A stretch of 64,000 nucleotides of DNA. It comes from Alteripontixanthobacter muriae. Its GTDB lineage: Bacteria; Pseudomonadota; Alphaproteobacteria; Sphingomonadales; Sphingomonadaceae. Below, one piece after another: positions 35,272 to 42,753 of this stretch. The notes under the pieces were generated by a model. It saw only the letters and a list, made by a program, of their open reading frames with translations, searched no databases and was not told the origin of the DNA. The stretch's first letter is position 1. Each line of letters starts with the position of its first letter. The stretch is from the NCBI RefSeq assembly GCF_013336795.1, contig NZ_JAAFZT010000015.1, forward strand, positions 62,001 to 126,000. The letters are read 5' to 3'. A program made the translations under genes and the position numbers.

Positions 35272-36449
35272 TGGCCACGCACCGCGAAACTGGCGATGCT
35301 GCCCATCCCGCCGCTGACGGGCGCACCGGGGGTCACCTGCAGCCCTGCGCCTTGCAGCGCGCTCGCTGCCCTCTGCAGGGTCGCCGCGTCGGCTGCCTCC
35401 ACCTCTATCGTCAGGATCTGGCCCGAACCGTCATAGCCGACCGAGCGCCAGGTGACCGAAGGCCCGACTTCGGCCAATGCTCCCCCCGCACGGGTGAGCA
35501 GCGGCAGAAACAGGCTGGGCTGAACGGCGCCGCCGCTCTCTGCTTCTGCAAGAACCTGCGCCTCCAGCGTTCCGGCGGTGGAGGACAGGTCCGGACCGAG
35601 AATGACCGGAGGTTGCCGGGTCTGCGCCAATTGGCGGACCTCCTGCTCGCGCTGTTCGGCAATATTGCGTAATGCCAGCGTGTCTGCGATGGCGATTCCC
35701 GCATGGGCCAGCGCACCCAGCGCCGCCACGGTCGCCACACGTTTCCACAGCGCATCGACACGGCGGCGCGGCGCGGCGTAGATGCCCTGCCGCAGATCGA
35801 GTGCAGGACGGAGCAGCCGTTCGGCCAGTGGTTCTGCCTGCAGTTCGAGCGATGGTGCATGCATGGGCGGTGGCAATTCATCGCCGAATGCGACGCACTC
35901 GGGCTCCCCTGCAGACCGCCAGGATCGTTCAAGAAGCCCAAGTGGAACAGCGAAGCCGGTACCATCGGCGGGACGGACCATCGCCCTGCCTGCCGCAAGA
36001 TCGACCGACCAGCTGTTGCCGGCAGGTCGCGGCAGGGACAGGCAATCGGGCACGAGGGCCGCATGAGTCAGTCCGGCAGTACCGAGCCGCGCGATCCACT
36101 GGCGCATCGTGTCGTGCCGAACCACGCCGATCAGCCAGCGACCCGGCGCAATCTCGTCTCCGATGGCGACGTGAACCTCGTCCAGCGGCTGAGCAATACG
36201 ATCTTCAACGGCAAAGGGCGCGGCCTGCCTGCGTTTCATCGCATTCGCGATCGGCGGAAGATCCACCGCCAGCAGCAGCACATGTTCGCTGGGCACGAGG
36301 ACCACTGCCGGGCCTTCGTCGAAATCCTCTACGCTCGCCAGCCGCTCCCCGTCGAGCGACCAGATCCCGCTGGAGTTGCGGAGCATCGGTTCGGAACCTT
36401 CATCCAATCCGGTCACGTATTCGGGACGCTCTGTCGGTGCCTGTTCCAT
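35268..36449 (-). CDS. gspL: T2SS protein GspL
   Basis: The 393-residue protein has an actin-like cytoplasmic domain (PAVVLVPSEHVLLLAVDLPPI, RRQAAPFAVEDRIAQPLDEVHVA), one membrane helix at about 257-277, and a small periplasmic domain. GspL binds the GspE N-domain and anchors it to the membrane. First gene of gspL-M-E-F. About 200 bases separate it from the divergent small secreted protein gene; the promoters of both should be there, but I see no clear consensus. Confidence 0.9.
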   Translation of the reverse strand: MEQAPTERPEYVTGLDEGSEPMLRNSSGIWSLDGERLASVEDFDEGPAVVLVPSEHVLLLAVDLPPIANAMKRRQAAPFAVEDRIAQPLDEVHVAIGDEIAPGRWLIGVVRHDTMRQWIARLGTAGLTHAALVPDCLSLPRPAGNSWSVDLAAGRAMVRPADGTGFAVPLGLLERSWRSAGEPECVAFGDELPPPMHAPSLELQAEPLAERLLRPALDLRQGIYAAPRRRVDALWKRVATVAALGALAHAGIAIADTLALRNIAEQREQEVRQLAQTRQPPVILGPDLSSTAGTLEAQVLAEAESGGAVQPSLFLPLLTRAGGALAEVGPSVTWRSVGYDGSGQILTIEVEAADAATLQRAASALQGAGLQVTPGAPVSGGMGSIASFAVRGQ

Positions 36450-36646
36450 CGGCGGGCAACATAGCAGGCCGAACCGAGAAGAACATCACGCTTCTTCGAC
36501 GCACGTGCAAAATCTGCCCGGTCGAAGGCGATCATCTCTGTCCCTGCCCAGGAGATCGAACATGCGCCTTGGACCAATACTTCCGCAGTTCCTTGAAAAG
36601 AAGTATGCTGGCGGAGCAAAGCGGGTGCGATGAAAAAAGGACAGGA

Positions 36647-36922
36647 ATGATGCCGATCAGATATTTTGCCCTTTTGCCTCTCGTCATGTCGGCGGCGGCA
36701 GTTGCGCAGGAGGAACAGCCCTACAAGCTGGTCATCCTGCGAGAACCAGCAGGCGTAGCCATCACGGATTACCCCAGCCAGCAGCGCTGCGAAGACGCGC
36801 GTGAAGCGATCGCCGCCCTTGTCGCGGCGCGCAACGCAGAACGGCAAGCGAGAACCTATCCGCGTGGACGGACGCTCATCCCCGTCGAACTCAAGCTCGA
36901 GGCCTATTGCATCCCGGGTTAG
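36647..36922 (+). CDS. Small exported protein, unknown function
   Basis: The 91-residue product begins MMPIRYFALLPLVMSAAAVAQ, a signal peptide cut near the AVAQEE. The mature 70 residues include two Cys (CEDAREA and EAYCIPG) that could form a disulphide, and many Arg and Glu residues. No domain recognised. The ATG follows AGGACAGG; a seven-codon frame (ATG at 36630) overlaps its start, which may be chance. It is convergent with the SCO gene. Confidence 0.65.
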   Translation: MMPIRYFALLPLVMSAAAVAQEEQPYKLVILREPAGVAITDYPSQQRCEDAREAIAALVAARNAERQARTYPRGRTLIPVELKLEAYCIPG

Positions 36923-36949
36923 AAGCACCGCCAATCAGCGTAACTCCGC

Positions 36950-37678
36950 TCATGCTGCTTCATTTCCGCAAGCGCCGCTGATGTAACGGTTTCGCACCGC
37001 GGAATAATCGATCTTCTTCCGCTCTGCGGCGGCGAGTTGTTGTACCAGCGACGTCAGATCGTTTCGGGTCATGTCGTGGTAGCCATAAGCGGCGACGAAG
37101 GTGTCGAGGCCGAGCACATAGACAATCGAACTATGATTGATGCTAACCGCTTTCTCGTTCAAGCGCGGCGGTACATGTTCGCGCAGCACGTGGAAGCCGG
37201 CCGTCGCCCGTGCGAGTTGCGCGCGATTTCCGCTCATCACCTCCAGCTTGCCGCCCTGTTCGGCATAGAGCCGCGACATGGCGAAGCGCATCGGCCAGTT
37301 GCTGTGTTCGCCATGCTCCACCCCGTCGCCGCTGATCATCCGGGCCGGGCCGACGCGCTGCGTTTCGATGTCGACGAACACCGCCTTTGCCGGGTAGCCC
37401 TTGCCGCGAAGCTCATCGGCTGCCTGTGCGATCATGGGAGCGACAGTTCGACAAGAGCCATTGCACCGGCTGTATCCGAAATAGAGGATCGTCCAGCGGC
37501 CGAGGAAGTTCTGCTGCGAAACGGACCGCCCTCGCCAATCTGAATAGTCGAAATGCCCGCCGATCTCGTCCGGGGAAAGCTGGCTGTCGCCGTAGCGATG
37601 CCTTGCCTGCCCCAGGACCGCTCTCTGCTCTTCCGCAACGAGATAGGATTCGGAGATGCGAATGGCTGATTGTCTCAT
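36950..37678 (-). CDS. SCO1/SenC-family copper protein
   Basis: The 242-residue thioredoxin-fold protein has the copper CxxxC as CNGSC at residues 72-76 in LYFGYSRCNGSCRTVAPMI and the partner His in INHSSIVYVLGLDT. SCO proteins load copper into cytochrome oxidase or other copper enzymes. Unusually there is no signal peptide or membrane anchor at the N-terminus (MRQSAIRISESYLVAEE). It overlaps the upstream oxidase gene by four bases, so it probably supplies copper to that oxidase rather than to a respiratory oxidase. How it reaches the periplasm is unclear. Confidence 0.85.
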   Translation of the reverse strand: MRQSAIRISESYLVAEEQRAVLGQARHRYGDSQLSPDEIGGHFDYSDWRGRSVSQQNFLGRWTILYFGYSRCNGSCRTVAPMIAQAADELRGKGYPAKAVFVDIETQRVGPARMISGDGVEHGEHSNWPMRFAMSRLYAEQGGKLEVMSGNRAQLARATAGFHVLREHVPPRLNEKAVSINHSSIVYVLGLDTFVAAYGYHDMTRNDLTSLVQQLAAAERKKIDYSAVRNRYISGACGNEAA

Positions 37679-38694
37679 GATACCACCACCTTGGTCTGCA
37701 CCACGCCGGCGCCGCGATCCTGAATTTCTCCGGTTATCCAGTGACGGAATTCCATCCGCACCGGATAGGTGCCCCTGGCAGGAGGCGAGAGGATCAGGTC
37801 ATACCGCTGTGCGGTTGTAAGTTCGAAAGGCGTTCCCGCCGGAATCGGCACGGTGTCGCACCAGGGATCTTGCCCCATGTTGCGCCCGTCGCACGCCACC
37901 CATTCCGCATCGCAGCCGAGCGCCACGCGAAGGATCGAATAGCTGGCGTTCAGCAGCCGGATGAGGATGCGTTGCCCGAGCTTGGCACTCACCATCGTGC
38001 GGGAATCGGTCATGGTGCGGTTGTTGAACACACCCGAAAGCAGGAAATATTTCGGCTCGAAGCGATTTAGGCCGACATCCAGCCCGCACAGCCCAGCATC
38101 GTGATTGCTGATGGCGTGAAAGCGCGGATCCATGTCGTCCGCCACCCAGGCCTGTTCGACATCATAGGTCGGCCCGCCTTCATAGATGCTGCCGGGCCCG
38201 CTCGGGGGGTCCACGATGAGCAGGCCAAACATTCCGAGTTCGAAATGCAGAACCGTGTTCCTGTGACAATGATAGAAAAATGTTCCCGGGCTGCTGGGCT
38301 GCCATTGATAGGTGTAGGAATCGCCGACTTCGAAGGAAACATGGCCGACCCCGTCATTGGCGGTGCTCGGTTCGATCCCGTGGTGGTGTACGGTGTGAGG
38401 GCCCTTGGAGGTGCTCAGCCTTGTATGGACGATCTGCCCTTGCCTGACGCGGATCGGCGCGGATGGATAGGTCAGCCTTCTCTGTCCATCCGGCACCGAT
38501 TTGTTCTCGAAGCTCCAGACCTTGATCTTGCGACCGTCCGGTGCCCTCAGATCCATGCCCTCGGCACCTTCGAGCCGGATCGTGACGTCGGCATCCTCTC
38601 TGTCGGGGGTTCGCGGATCGGCCTTGAACGGATCGCAGCCGAAGGTCGAGAATGTGAGTCGTTCTTCAAACGCCGTATCTTCCAGATTTGACAT
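37675..38694 (-). CDS. Multicopper oxidase subunit without signal peptide (T1-containing half)
   Basis: The 339-residue cupredoxin protein has HTVHHHG at residues 100-106 and HCH at 142-144 followed by His150 and Met155 in HFELGMFG. These match the first-His/HxH motif and the HCH...H...M motif of multicopper oxidases, so a full type 1 copper site and half of the trinuclear site are visible. It begins MSNLEDTAFEERLTF with no export signal. It lies 25 bases after the Tat-signal oxidase gene and overlaps the SCO gene. It could pair with the upstream protein to build one active enzyme. Confidence 0.82.
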   Translation of the reverse strand: MSNLEDTAFEERLTFSTFGCDPFKADPRTPDREDADVTIRLEGAEGMDLRAPDGRKIKVWSFENKSVPDGQRRLTYPSAPIRVRQGQIVHTRLSTSKGPHTVHHHGIEPSTANDGVGHVSFEVGDSYTYQWQPSSPGTFFYHCHRNTVLHFELGMFGLLIVDPPSGPGSIYEGGPTYDVEQAWVADDMDPRFHAISNHDAGLCGLDVGLNRFEPKYFLLSGVFNNRTMTDSRTMVSAKLGQRILIRLLNASYSILRVALGCDAEWVACDGRNMGQDPWCDTVPIPAGTPFELTTAQRYDLILSPPARGTYPVRMEFRHWITGEIQDRGAGVVQTKVVVS

Positions 38695-38719
38695 CGTGGT
38701 CTCCTCCCAAATTCCGTTC

Positions 38720-39883
38720 TCAAAGCGGTGCAGTCATCTCCCAGTGCGTCACGGCTCCCTGCGGATAATTTCCGCCTCCTGCGGTCTGGGACAGCTCGAA
38801 ATGGCAGTGCATGACGTAGCGCAGCGGGAAGGGTTCGTCCTTTGGCGGCCATGCCGAAAGCGGAATATCCGGAGGTCGCTTGAACGGTAGCAGCACGTCA
38901 GTCCGCTGCATCGGGCTGAGTTGCCAGACGTCGCGCTCGAAGCAGTACAATGCACACTCGTTGCGATATTCGGAATCCACTCCCGACAGGATGAAGCAAT
39001 GATTGCCGTGGATGTGCACCGAATGGTTTGCGAGGCCCGCATTCATCGTCCGGATGAGGCAGGGTTCACCTTCCTTGCCCGAGGGCATGATCCGCCCCGC
39101 GGGATTGTCGTCATCGTCCCAATCATCATCGTCATCGTCCGAATGGGACCCTTCGTGAATGGCCGTGTCGTAACCTGACAGTCCGTTGATGGTGAAATAA
39201 CGCGGCACGAAATTGGCTTTCACCTTCGCGGGATCGACCATCTCACCAGCGGCCACGCGCGCATTAAGCGCAGGGTCGGTCTGCGAGAACAGCCACAGCT
39301 TGTCGCGCCGCAGATCGTTTCGACGCCACTGGTCGCCCGGGAATCGCGGATCACCGCCGCCCAGGGCATCGAATAGCGCCTGAACCTGCGGCGTCTGCTT
39401 CGGGCCCGAGAATGGTGTTTCGGAACCATAAGGGGTTTTCCCCTCCTCCGCTTCGACGATGAAGGCGCCATGAAGACCGAGGATGCGGTTGAGTGGTTCC
39501 TTATAAGGATCCACGTAAAGGAAACTGCCAGCCCAGGGGGCTTTGAACACCACATGCGCGGTAGCACCCGGTTCGATTGCGGGTATCGTCGCCGATGCGA
39601 TGCCGGGGATCGCAAATCCGTGTGTCTGCGTGTCCTTGTTGGTGACCGTGATCGAGATTTCCTCGCCCTCGGTCACCCTGATTTCAGGGCTCGGTCGGCT
39701 GGAGCCGAGAAAATACGACAGCGTGTAGACCCACGTACCGTCGATCAGTTCGGTATTGGCCGGAGAGATGGTGAGCGCGAATTCGGTATCGCTCGAACGG
39801 GCGATACCCGAGGCGGTCTTCATCCCGATTGCGGCAGCGGCACCGCCAGCGGCACCGATTTGCATGAATGTACGACGTTTCAT
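38720..39883 (-). CDS. Tat-exported multicopper oxidase subunit with Asp-rich loop
   Basis: The 387-residue protein has a Tat signal MKRRTFMQIGAAGGAAAAIG. Cupredoxin domains carry HSVHIHG at 287-293 and HCH at 359-361, the second half of a trinuclear copper site. The type 1 His expected four residues after the last His of HCH is Ser365, so its own T1 site looks incomplete. An acidic loop at 249-259 holds ten Asp around one Trp, a likely metal-binding or surface loop. The ATG at 39883 (not 39898) is used: it starts the Tat motif and follows a GGGGGG. First gene of an operon with the second oxidase subunit and SCO. Confidence 0.82.
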   Translation of the reverse strand: MKRRTFMQIGAAGGAAAAIGMKTASGIARSSDTEFALTISPANTELIDGTWVYTLSYFLGSSRPSPEIRVTEGEEISITVTNKDTQTHGFAIPGIASATIPAIEPGATAHVVFKAPWAGSFLYVDPYKEPLNRILGLHGAFIVEAEEGKTPYGSETPFSGPKQTPQVQALFDALGGGDPRFPGDQWRRNDLRRDKLWLFSQTDPALNARVAAGEMVDPAKVKANFVPRYFTINGLSGYDTAIHEGSHSDDDDDDWDDDDNPAGRIMPSGKEGEPCLIRTMNAGLANHSVHIHGNHCFILSGVDSEYRNECALYCFERDVWQLSPMQRTDVLLPFKRPPDIPLSAWPPKDEPFPLRYVMHCHFELSQTAGGGNYPQGAVTHWEMTAPL

Positions 39884-40099
39884 CACCAAACCCCCCAAGA
39901 GTTGCGGGGCCAGCCAGATTGTTCAGTACCTGCGACCTAAGGCTGATCTGCTTCCAGCTAGACCTAACCAATCGCCTGGGGCTTGATCTTGCGATGCGAA
40001 CCCGAATTGTCCCTTAGCGAGGACCTACTCATTTGCGTCAGGTTAACGATTCGGTCAAGGGAAAAACAATGGGTTAGCTGATCCCGGAAGCTGCACAGT

Positions 40100-40654
40100 T
40101 CATCTGCCGCGAGCGGCCGGTGGCGGCAGAGGCGGCGGCGGCGGCAATTCCGCCGAAGGGTCGGCCAGATCGGCGACCGATGCGATTCGCGGCTCCTCCG
40201 CGTCCGGTCCGGATGACGACGCTGCGGCAGCGGGGTCGAAACTGAGGACCTGGAGGCCACTGCCGCTCCGCAACAAGACGCGCTCCGGCTCGATGGCTTC
40301 GACGACACCTGCAGGTGTGAGCTCGCCGATTGCATAAGGCACCACCTTTCCTTCAGGACCGGCGATCAAGGTCACGGAAGCTGCAGCCGGCACAGCGGCG
40401 AAAATGGCGCGGAGCGTCACATCCCCGCTGCCGACCACCGCAGCGTTGCCGGTGGAACGGCCGAAAGGCGCCAGTGCCGATACAGCAGCCGCGTCCGCCG
40501 CGCTGCTCGTCACCGACTGTGAGGGAGCTGCCACCGGGGGCACTGCGGAGTAGCCCTGCAAGCGCCATGTCAGCGCGGCCAGCGCGAGTGCGACCGAGAT
40601 CACGACCGCTGCGGTGAATATATCGATGACCAGGCGAGTCCGGGCAGGTGTCAC
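40100..40654 (-). CDS. gspC: T2SS protein GspC, first copy
   Basis: The 184-residue protein has a short cytoplasmic start, membrane helix at about 10-29 (IDIFTAAVVISVALALAAL), the homology region LAPFGR...LRAIFAAVPAAAS, GVVEAIEPERVLLRSGSGL and a Pro-rich C-terminal tail. It is clearly homologous over most of its length to the second copy at 42144-42749. GspC links the inner platform to the GspD secretin. GTG at 40654 gives the same N-terminus as copy two; the ATG at 40693 would add 13 residues. It is divergent from gspG. Confidence 0.85.
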   Translation of the reverse strand: MTPARTRLVIDIFTAAVVISVALALAALTWRLQGYSAVPPVAAPSQSVTSSAADAAAVSALAPFGRSTGNAAVVGSGDVTLRAIFAAVPAAASVTLIAGPEGKVVPYAIGELTPAGVVEAIEPERVLLRSGSGLQVLSFDPAAAASSSGPDAEEPRIASVADLADPSAELPPPPPLPPPAARGR

Positions 40655-40760
40655 CCGGCAAATTCCCCGCCGCAGCCCGCCACCGGGCAGCACCGGAAAA
40701 CGGCTGGCCAGGGCTGTTCGAGTAGTGGCTTTTGCATCGTTTCAGGATATATCAGCGAAT

Positions 40761-41240
40761 ATGGACGAGAACCAAAAGCTAATTGGAACCGGCGCGCGCT
40801 CGTCTGCTCCTGCGAGGCAGGTGCCCGACGCTGAAACCGGGCTGACGCTAATCGAAATTCTGGTCGTGCTCGCGATCATCGCGGTCATGGCCTATCTCAT
40901 CGTGCCGAACGTGATCGGCCGGCCGGATCAGGCCCGGGCGACCGTCGCCAGCACCGATCTGCGTACTATCTCCGCTGCGCTGAAAATGTACCGGCTGGAC
41001 AATGGCGCCTATCCGACGTCGCAGCAGGGCCTTGCTGCCCTTGCCGAACGCCCGATTGCACCCCCTCAGCCCGCGAATTGGTCGCCCAGCGGCTATCTGG
41101 ATCAGGTGCCCGTCGATCCTTGGGGCCAGCCCTATGCCTATCAGGCGGATGGTAGCGGTTTCGCCATAACCACTCTTGGTGCCGATGGGACGGTCGGCGG
41201 CGAAGGGCCCGATGCCGACATCACTGTCGATTCGCGCTGA
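40761..41240 (+). CDS. gspG: T2SS major pseudopilin GspG
   Basis: The 159-residue pseudopilin has a leader of about 26 residues ending with ETG before LTLIEILVVLAIIAVMAYLIV; Glu5 is present. The mature domain has the GspG signature DLRTISAALKMYRLDNGAYPTSQQGLAAL and the calcium-site region near GADGTVGGEGPDADI. It polymerises into the pseudopilus. The residue before the cut is Gly then Leu rather than Phe, slightly unusual. ATG at 40761 is taken; the frame is open upstream into the divergent gspC. First gene of gspG-H-I-C-D. Confidence 0.93.
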   Translation: MDENQKLIGTGARSSAPARQVPDAETGLTLIEILVVLAIIAVMAYLIVPNVIGRPDQARATVASTDLRTISAALKMYRLDNGAYPTSQQGLAALAERPIAPPQPANWSPSGYLDQVPVDPWGQPYAYQADGSGFAITTLGADGTVGGEGPDADITVDSR

Positions 41241-41242
41241 AG

Positions 41243-41770
41243 ATGGCCTGTAGCGCGCCTGTTCGGTCGCCCGGGCATGCGCGGGACCGCGATCGGGATT
41301 CCGGCATGACGCTGGTCGAATTGCTGGTTGTTCTGGCCATCATCGCGGTAACGGCTTCGATCTCGGTGCTGGCGCTCGGCTCCGACGACGGTATGCGCAG
41401 CCGGGCAGAGGCGAAACGCCTTCAGGCGCGTATTCAGATGGCTGCCGACCGGACGATGATTGAAGGGGTCCCACTGGCGCTGTCCTTCACCGACGACCGC
41501 TATGCCTTCATGTCCTCTGCGGCTGGAGACTGGCAGCCCTTGCCTGACGATCTGGGCCAGACTCACGAACTGACAGGCGGACTCGCTCTGTCGGCCCGCC
41601 CCGCCGGTTCCTTTTTCATGATCGGGGCTGAAGCAGGTGGACAGCCTTTCGCGCTGGACCTGCAGGATAGCGAACGCCCCGGCACGGGTGGTTGGACGGT
41701 GATCTTCGATGGCATGACCGCGCGACTCGTTCCGCTGGCGACACCCGCATCGACAGATCTGGCCCGATGA
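41243..41770 (+). CDS. gspH: T2SS minor pseudopilin GspH
   Basis: The 175-residue protein has a leader ending DRDSG then MTLVELLVVLAIIAVTASISVLAL with Glu5, and a beta-rich C-domain with RAEAKRLQARIQMAADRTMIEGVPLALSF, typical of GspH. It starts two bases after the gspG stop and overlaps gspI by four bases (ATGA). Confidence 0.9.
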   Translation: MACSAPVRSPGHARDRDRDSGMTLVELLVVLAIIAVTASISVLALGSDDGMRSRAEAKRLQARIQMAADRTMIEGVPLALSFTDDRYAFMSSAAGDWQPLPDDLGQTHELTGGLALSARPAGSFFMIGAEAGGQPFALDLQDSERPGTGGWTVIFDGMTARLVPLATPASTDLAR

Positions 41771-42147
41771 GCCGCGCCAGCTCATCGGAAAGCGGTTTCA
41801 CTCTGATCGAAGCGATGGTCGCGCTCGTCATCCTCGGCATAGCGTCCGTCGGCATTGTGCAGGCCATCGAGGCGCATGTGGATCGCCTTCGCAGCATGGA
41901 GCAGAGAGCCGCCGCCCTCTGGGTGGCGGAGAACGCCCTGGCCGAACTCCGCCTGGGGATGCCGCCCGGCCAGGCCAGAAATGTGCCCATGCTGGCCGGC
42001 AACTGGTCGGTCAGCACGCGGGTCGAACCCAGCGACGATCCCGATATTCTTCTGGCGCGAATCGAAGTAAGCCCGCAAGGCGCCGCCGAGGGGGAAACAA
42101 TGGTTTCGATGCGCGGTTTCGTCGATCGCGGGACGATCACGCGGTGA
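41767..42147 (+). CDS. gspI: T2SS minor pseudopilin GspI
   Basis: The 126-residue pseudopilin has a very short leader (SSSESG) then FTLIEAMVALVILGIASVGIV with Glu5, followed by the conserved EQRAAALWVAENALAELRL of GspI. It seeds the pseudopilus tip with GspJ and GspK. ATG at 41767 overlaps the gspH stop; its own stop overlaps the GTG of gspC copy two (GTGA). Confidence 0.92.
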   Translation: MSRASSSESGFTLIEAMVALVILGIASVGIVQAIEAHVDRLRSMEQRAAALWVAENALAELRLGMPPGQARNVPMLAGNWSVSTRVEPSDDPDILLARIEVSPQGAAEGETMVSMRGFVDRGTITR

Positions 42148-42749
42148 CGCCCCGACAGGCACGCCTGGCTCTGGATATCTTCACCGCCGCGGTGATCGTA
42201 TCGGTGGCGCTGGCGCTGGCTGCGCTGACCTGGCGCATGCAGGGCTATACCGGTACGAGTCCTGCGACTGCGCCAGTGGCTCCGGGGATGTCCGGACAAT
42301 CGCAGATCGGGAGCATTCTGGCATTAGCGCCGTTCGGACGGGTGATCGGGGGCGATGTCGCAATTGGCAGCGAGGAAGTGAGCCTGCGGGCCATTTTCGC
42401 AGCGCAGCCCGCATCCGCCTCGGTCGCGCTGATCGCCGATGCCAGCGGTCAGGTTTCGCCCTTCTCCATCGGCGAGGCAACGCCGGGCGGCATCGTGGAA
42501 GCGATCGAATCCGAGCGCGTCCTGCTGCGAAGCGGCAGCGGTCTTCGTGTCCTCAGCTTCGACCCTGCCGCGCCTGCCTCGCCAGAAGCTGCCCCCTCAT
42601 CTTCTGCTTCCGGCGCTGCGCCTGACCGCCAGATCGCCCCTTCGCCGGTTGCTACGCAATTGCCGCCGCCTCCACCTCCCCCGCCCCGTGCGGCTGCGGA
42701 TGAAGCCCCTTCCGCACAGCCAACCAGCGGCGCAAGAGCGCCAGGATAA
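42144..42749 (+). CDS. gspC: T2SS protein GspC, second copy
   Basis: The 201-residue protein has a membrane helix at about 10-29 (LDIFTAAVIVSVALALAAL), the homology region LAPFGR...LRAIFAAQPASAS, GIVEAIESERVLLRSGSGL, and a long Pro/Ala-rich tail. No PDZ or coiled-coil domain follows, as is common in alphaproteobacterial GspC. GTG start overlaps the gspI stop, and gspD begins four bases after its end. A divergent paralogue lies at 40100-40654. Confidence 0.9.
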   Translation: MTPRQARLALDIFTAAVIVSVALALAALTWRMQGYTGTSPATAPVAPGMSGQSQIGSILALAPFGRVIGGDVAIGSEEVSLRAIFAAQPASASVALIADASGQVSPFSIGEATPGGIVEAIESERVLLRSGSGLRVLSFDPAAPASPEAAPSSSASGAAPDRQIAPSPVATQLPPPPPPPPRAAADEAPSAQPTSGARAPG

Positions 42750-42753
42750 CGCC

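Noticed and set aside
36630-36650. Seven-codon leader-like frame ahead of the small exported protein
   Set aside because: Overlaps the real start and shows no attenuator structure or regulatory codon run; probably chance.
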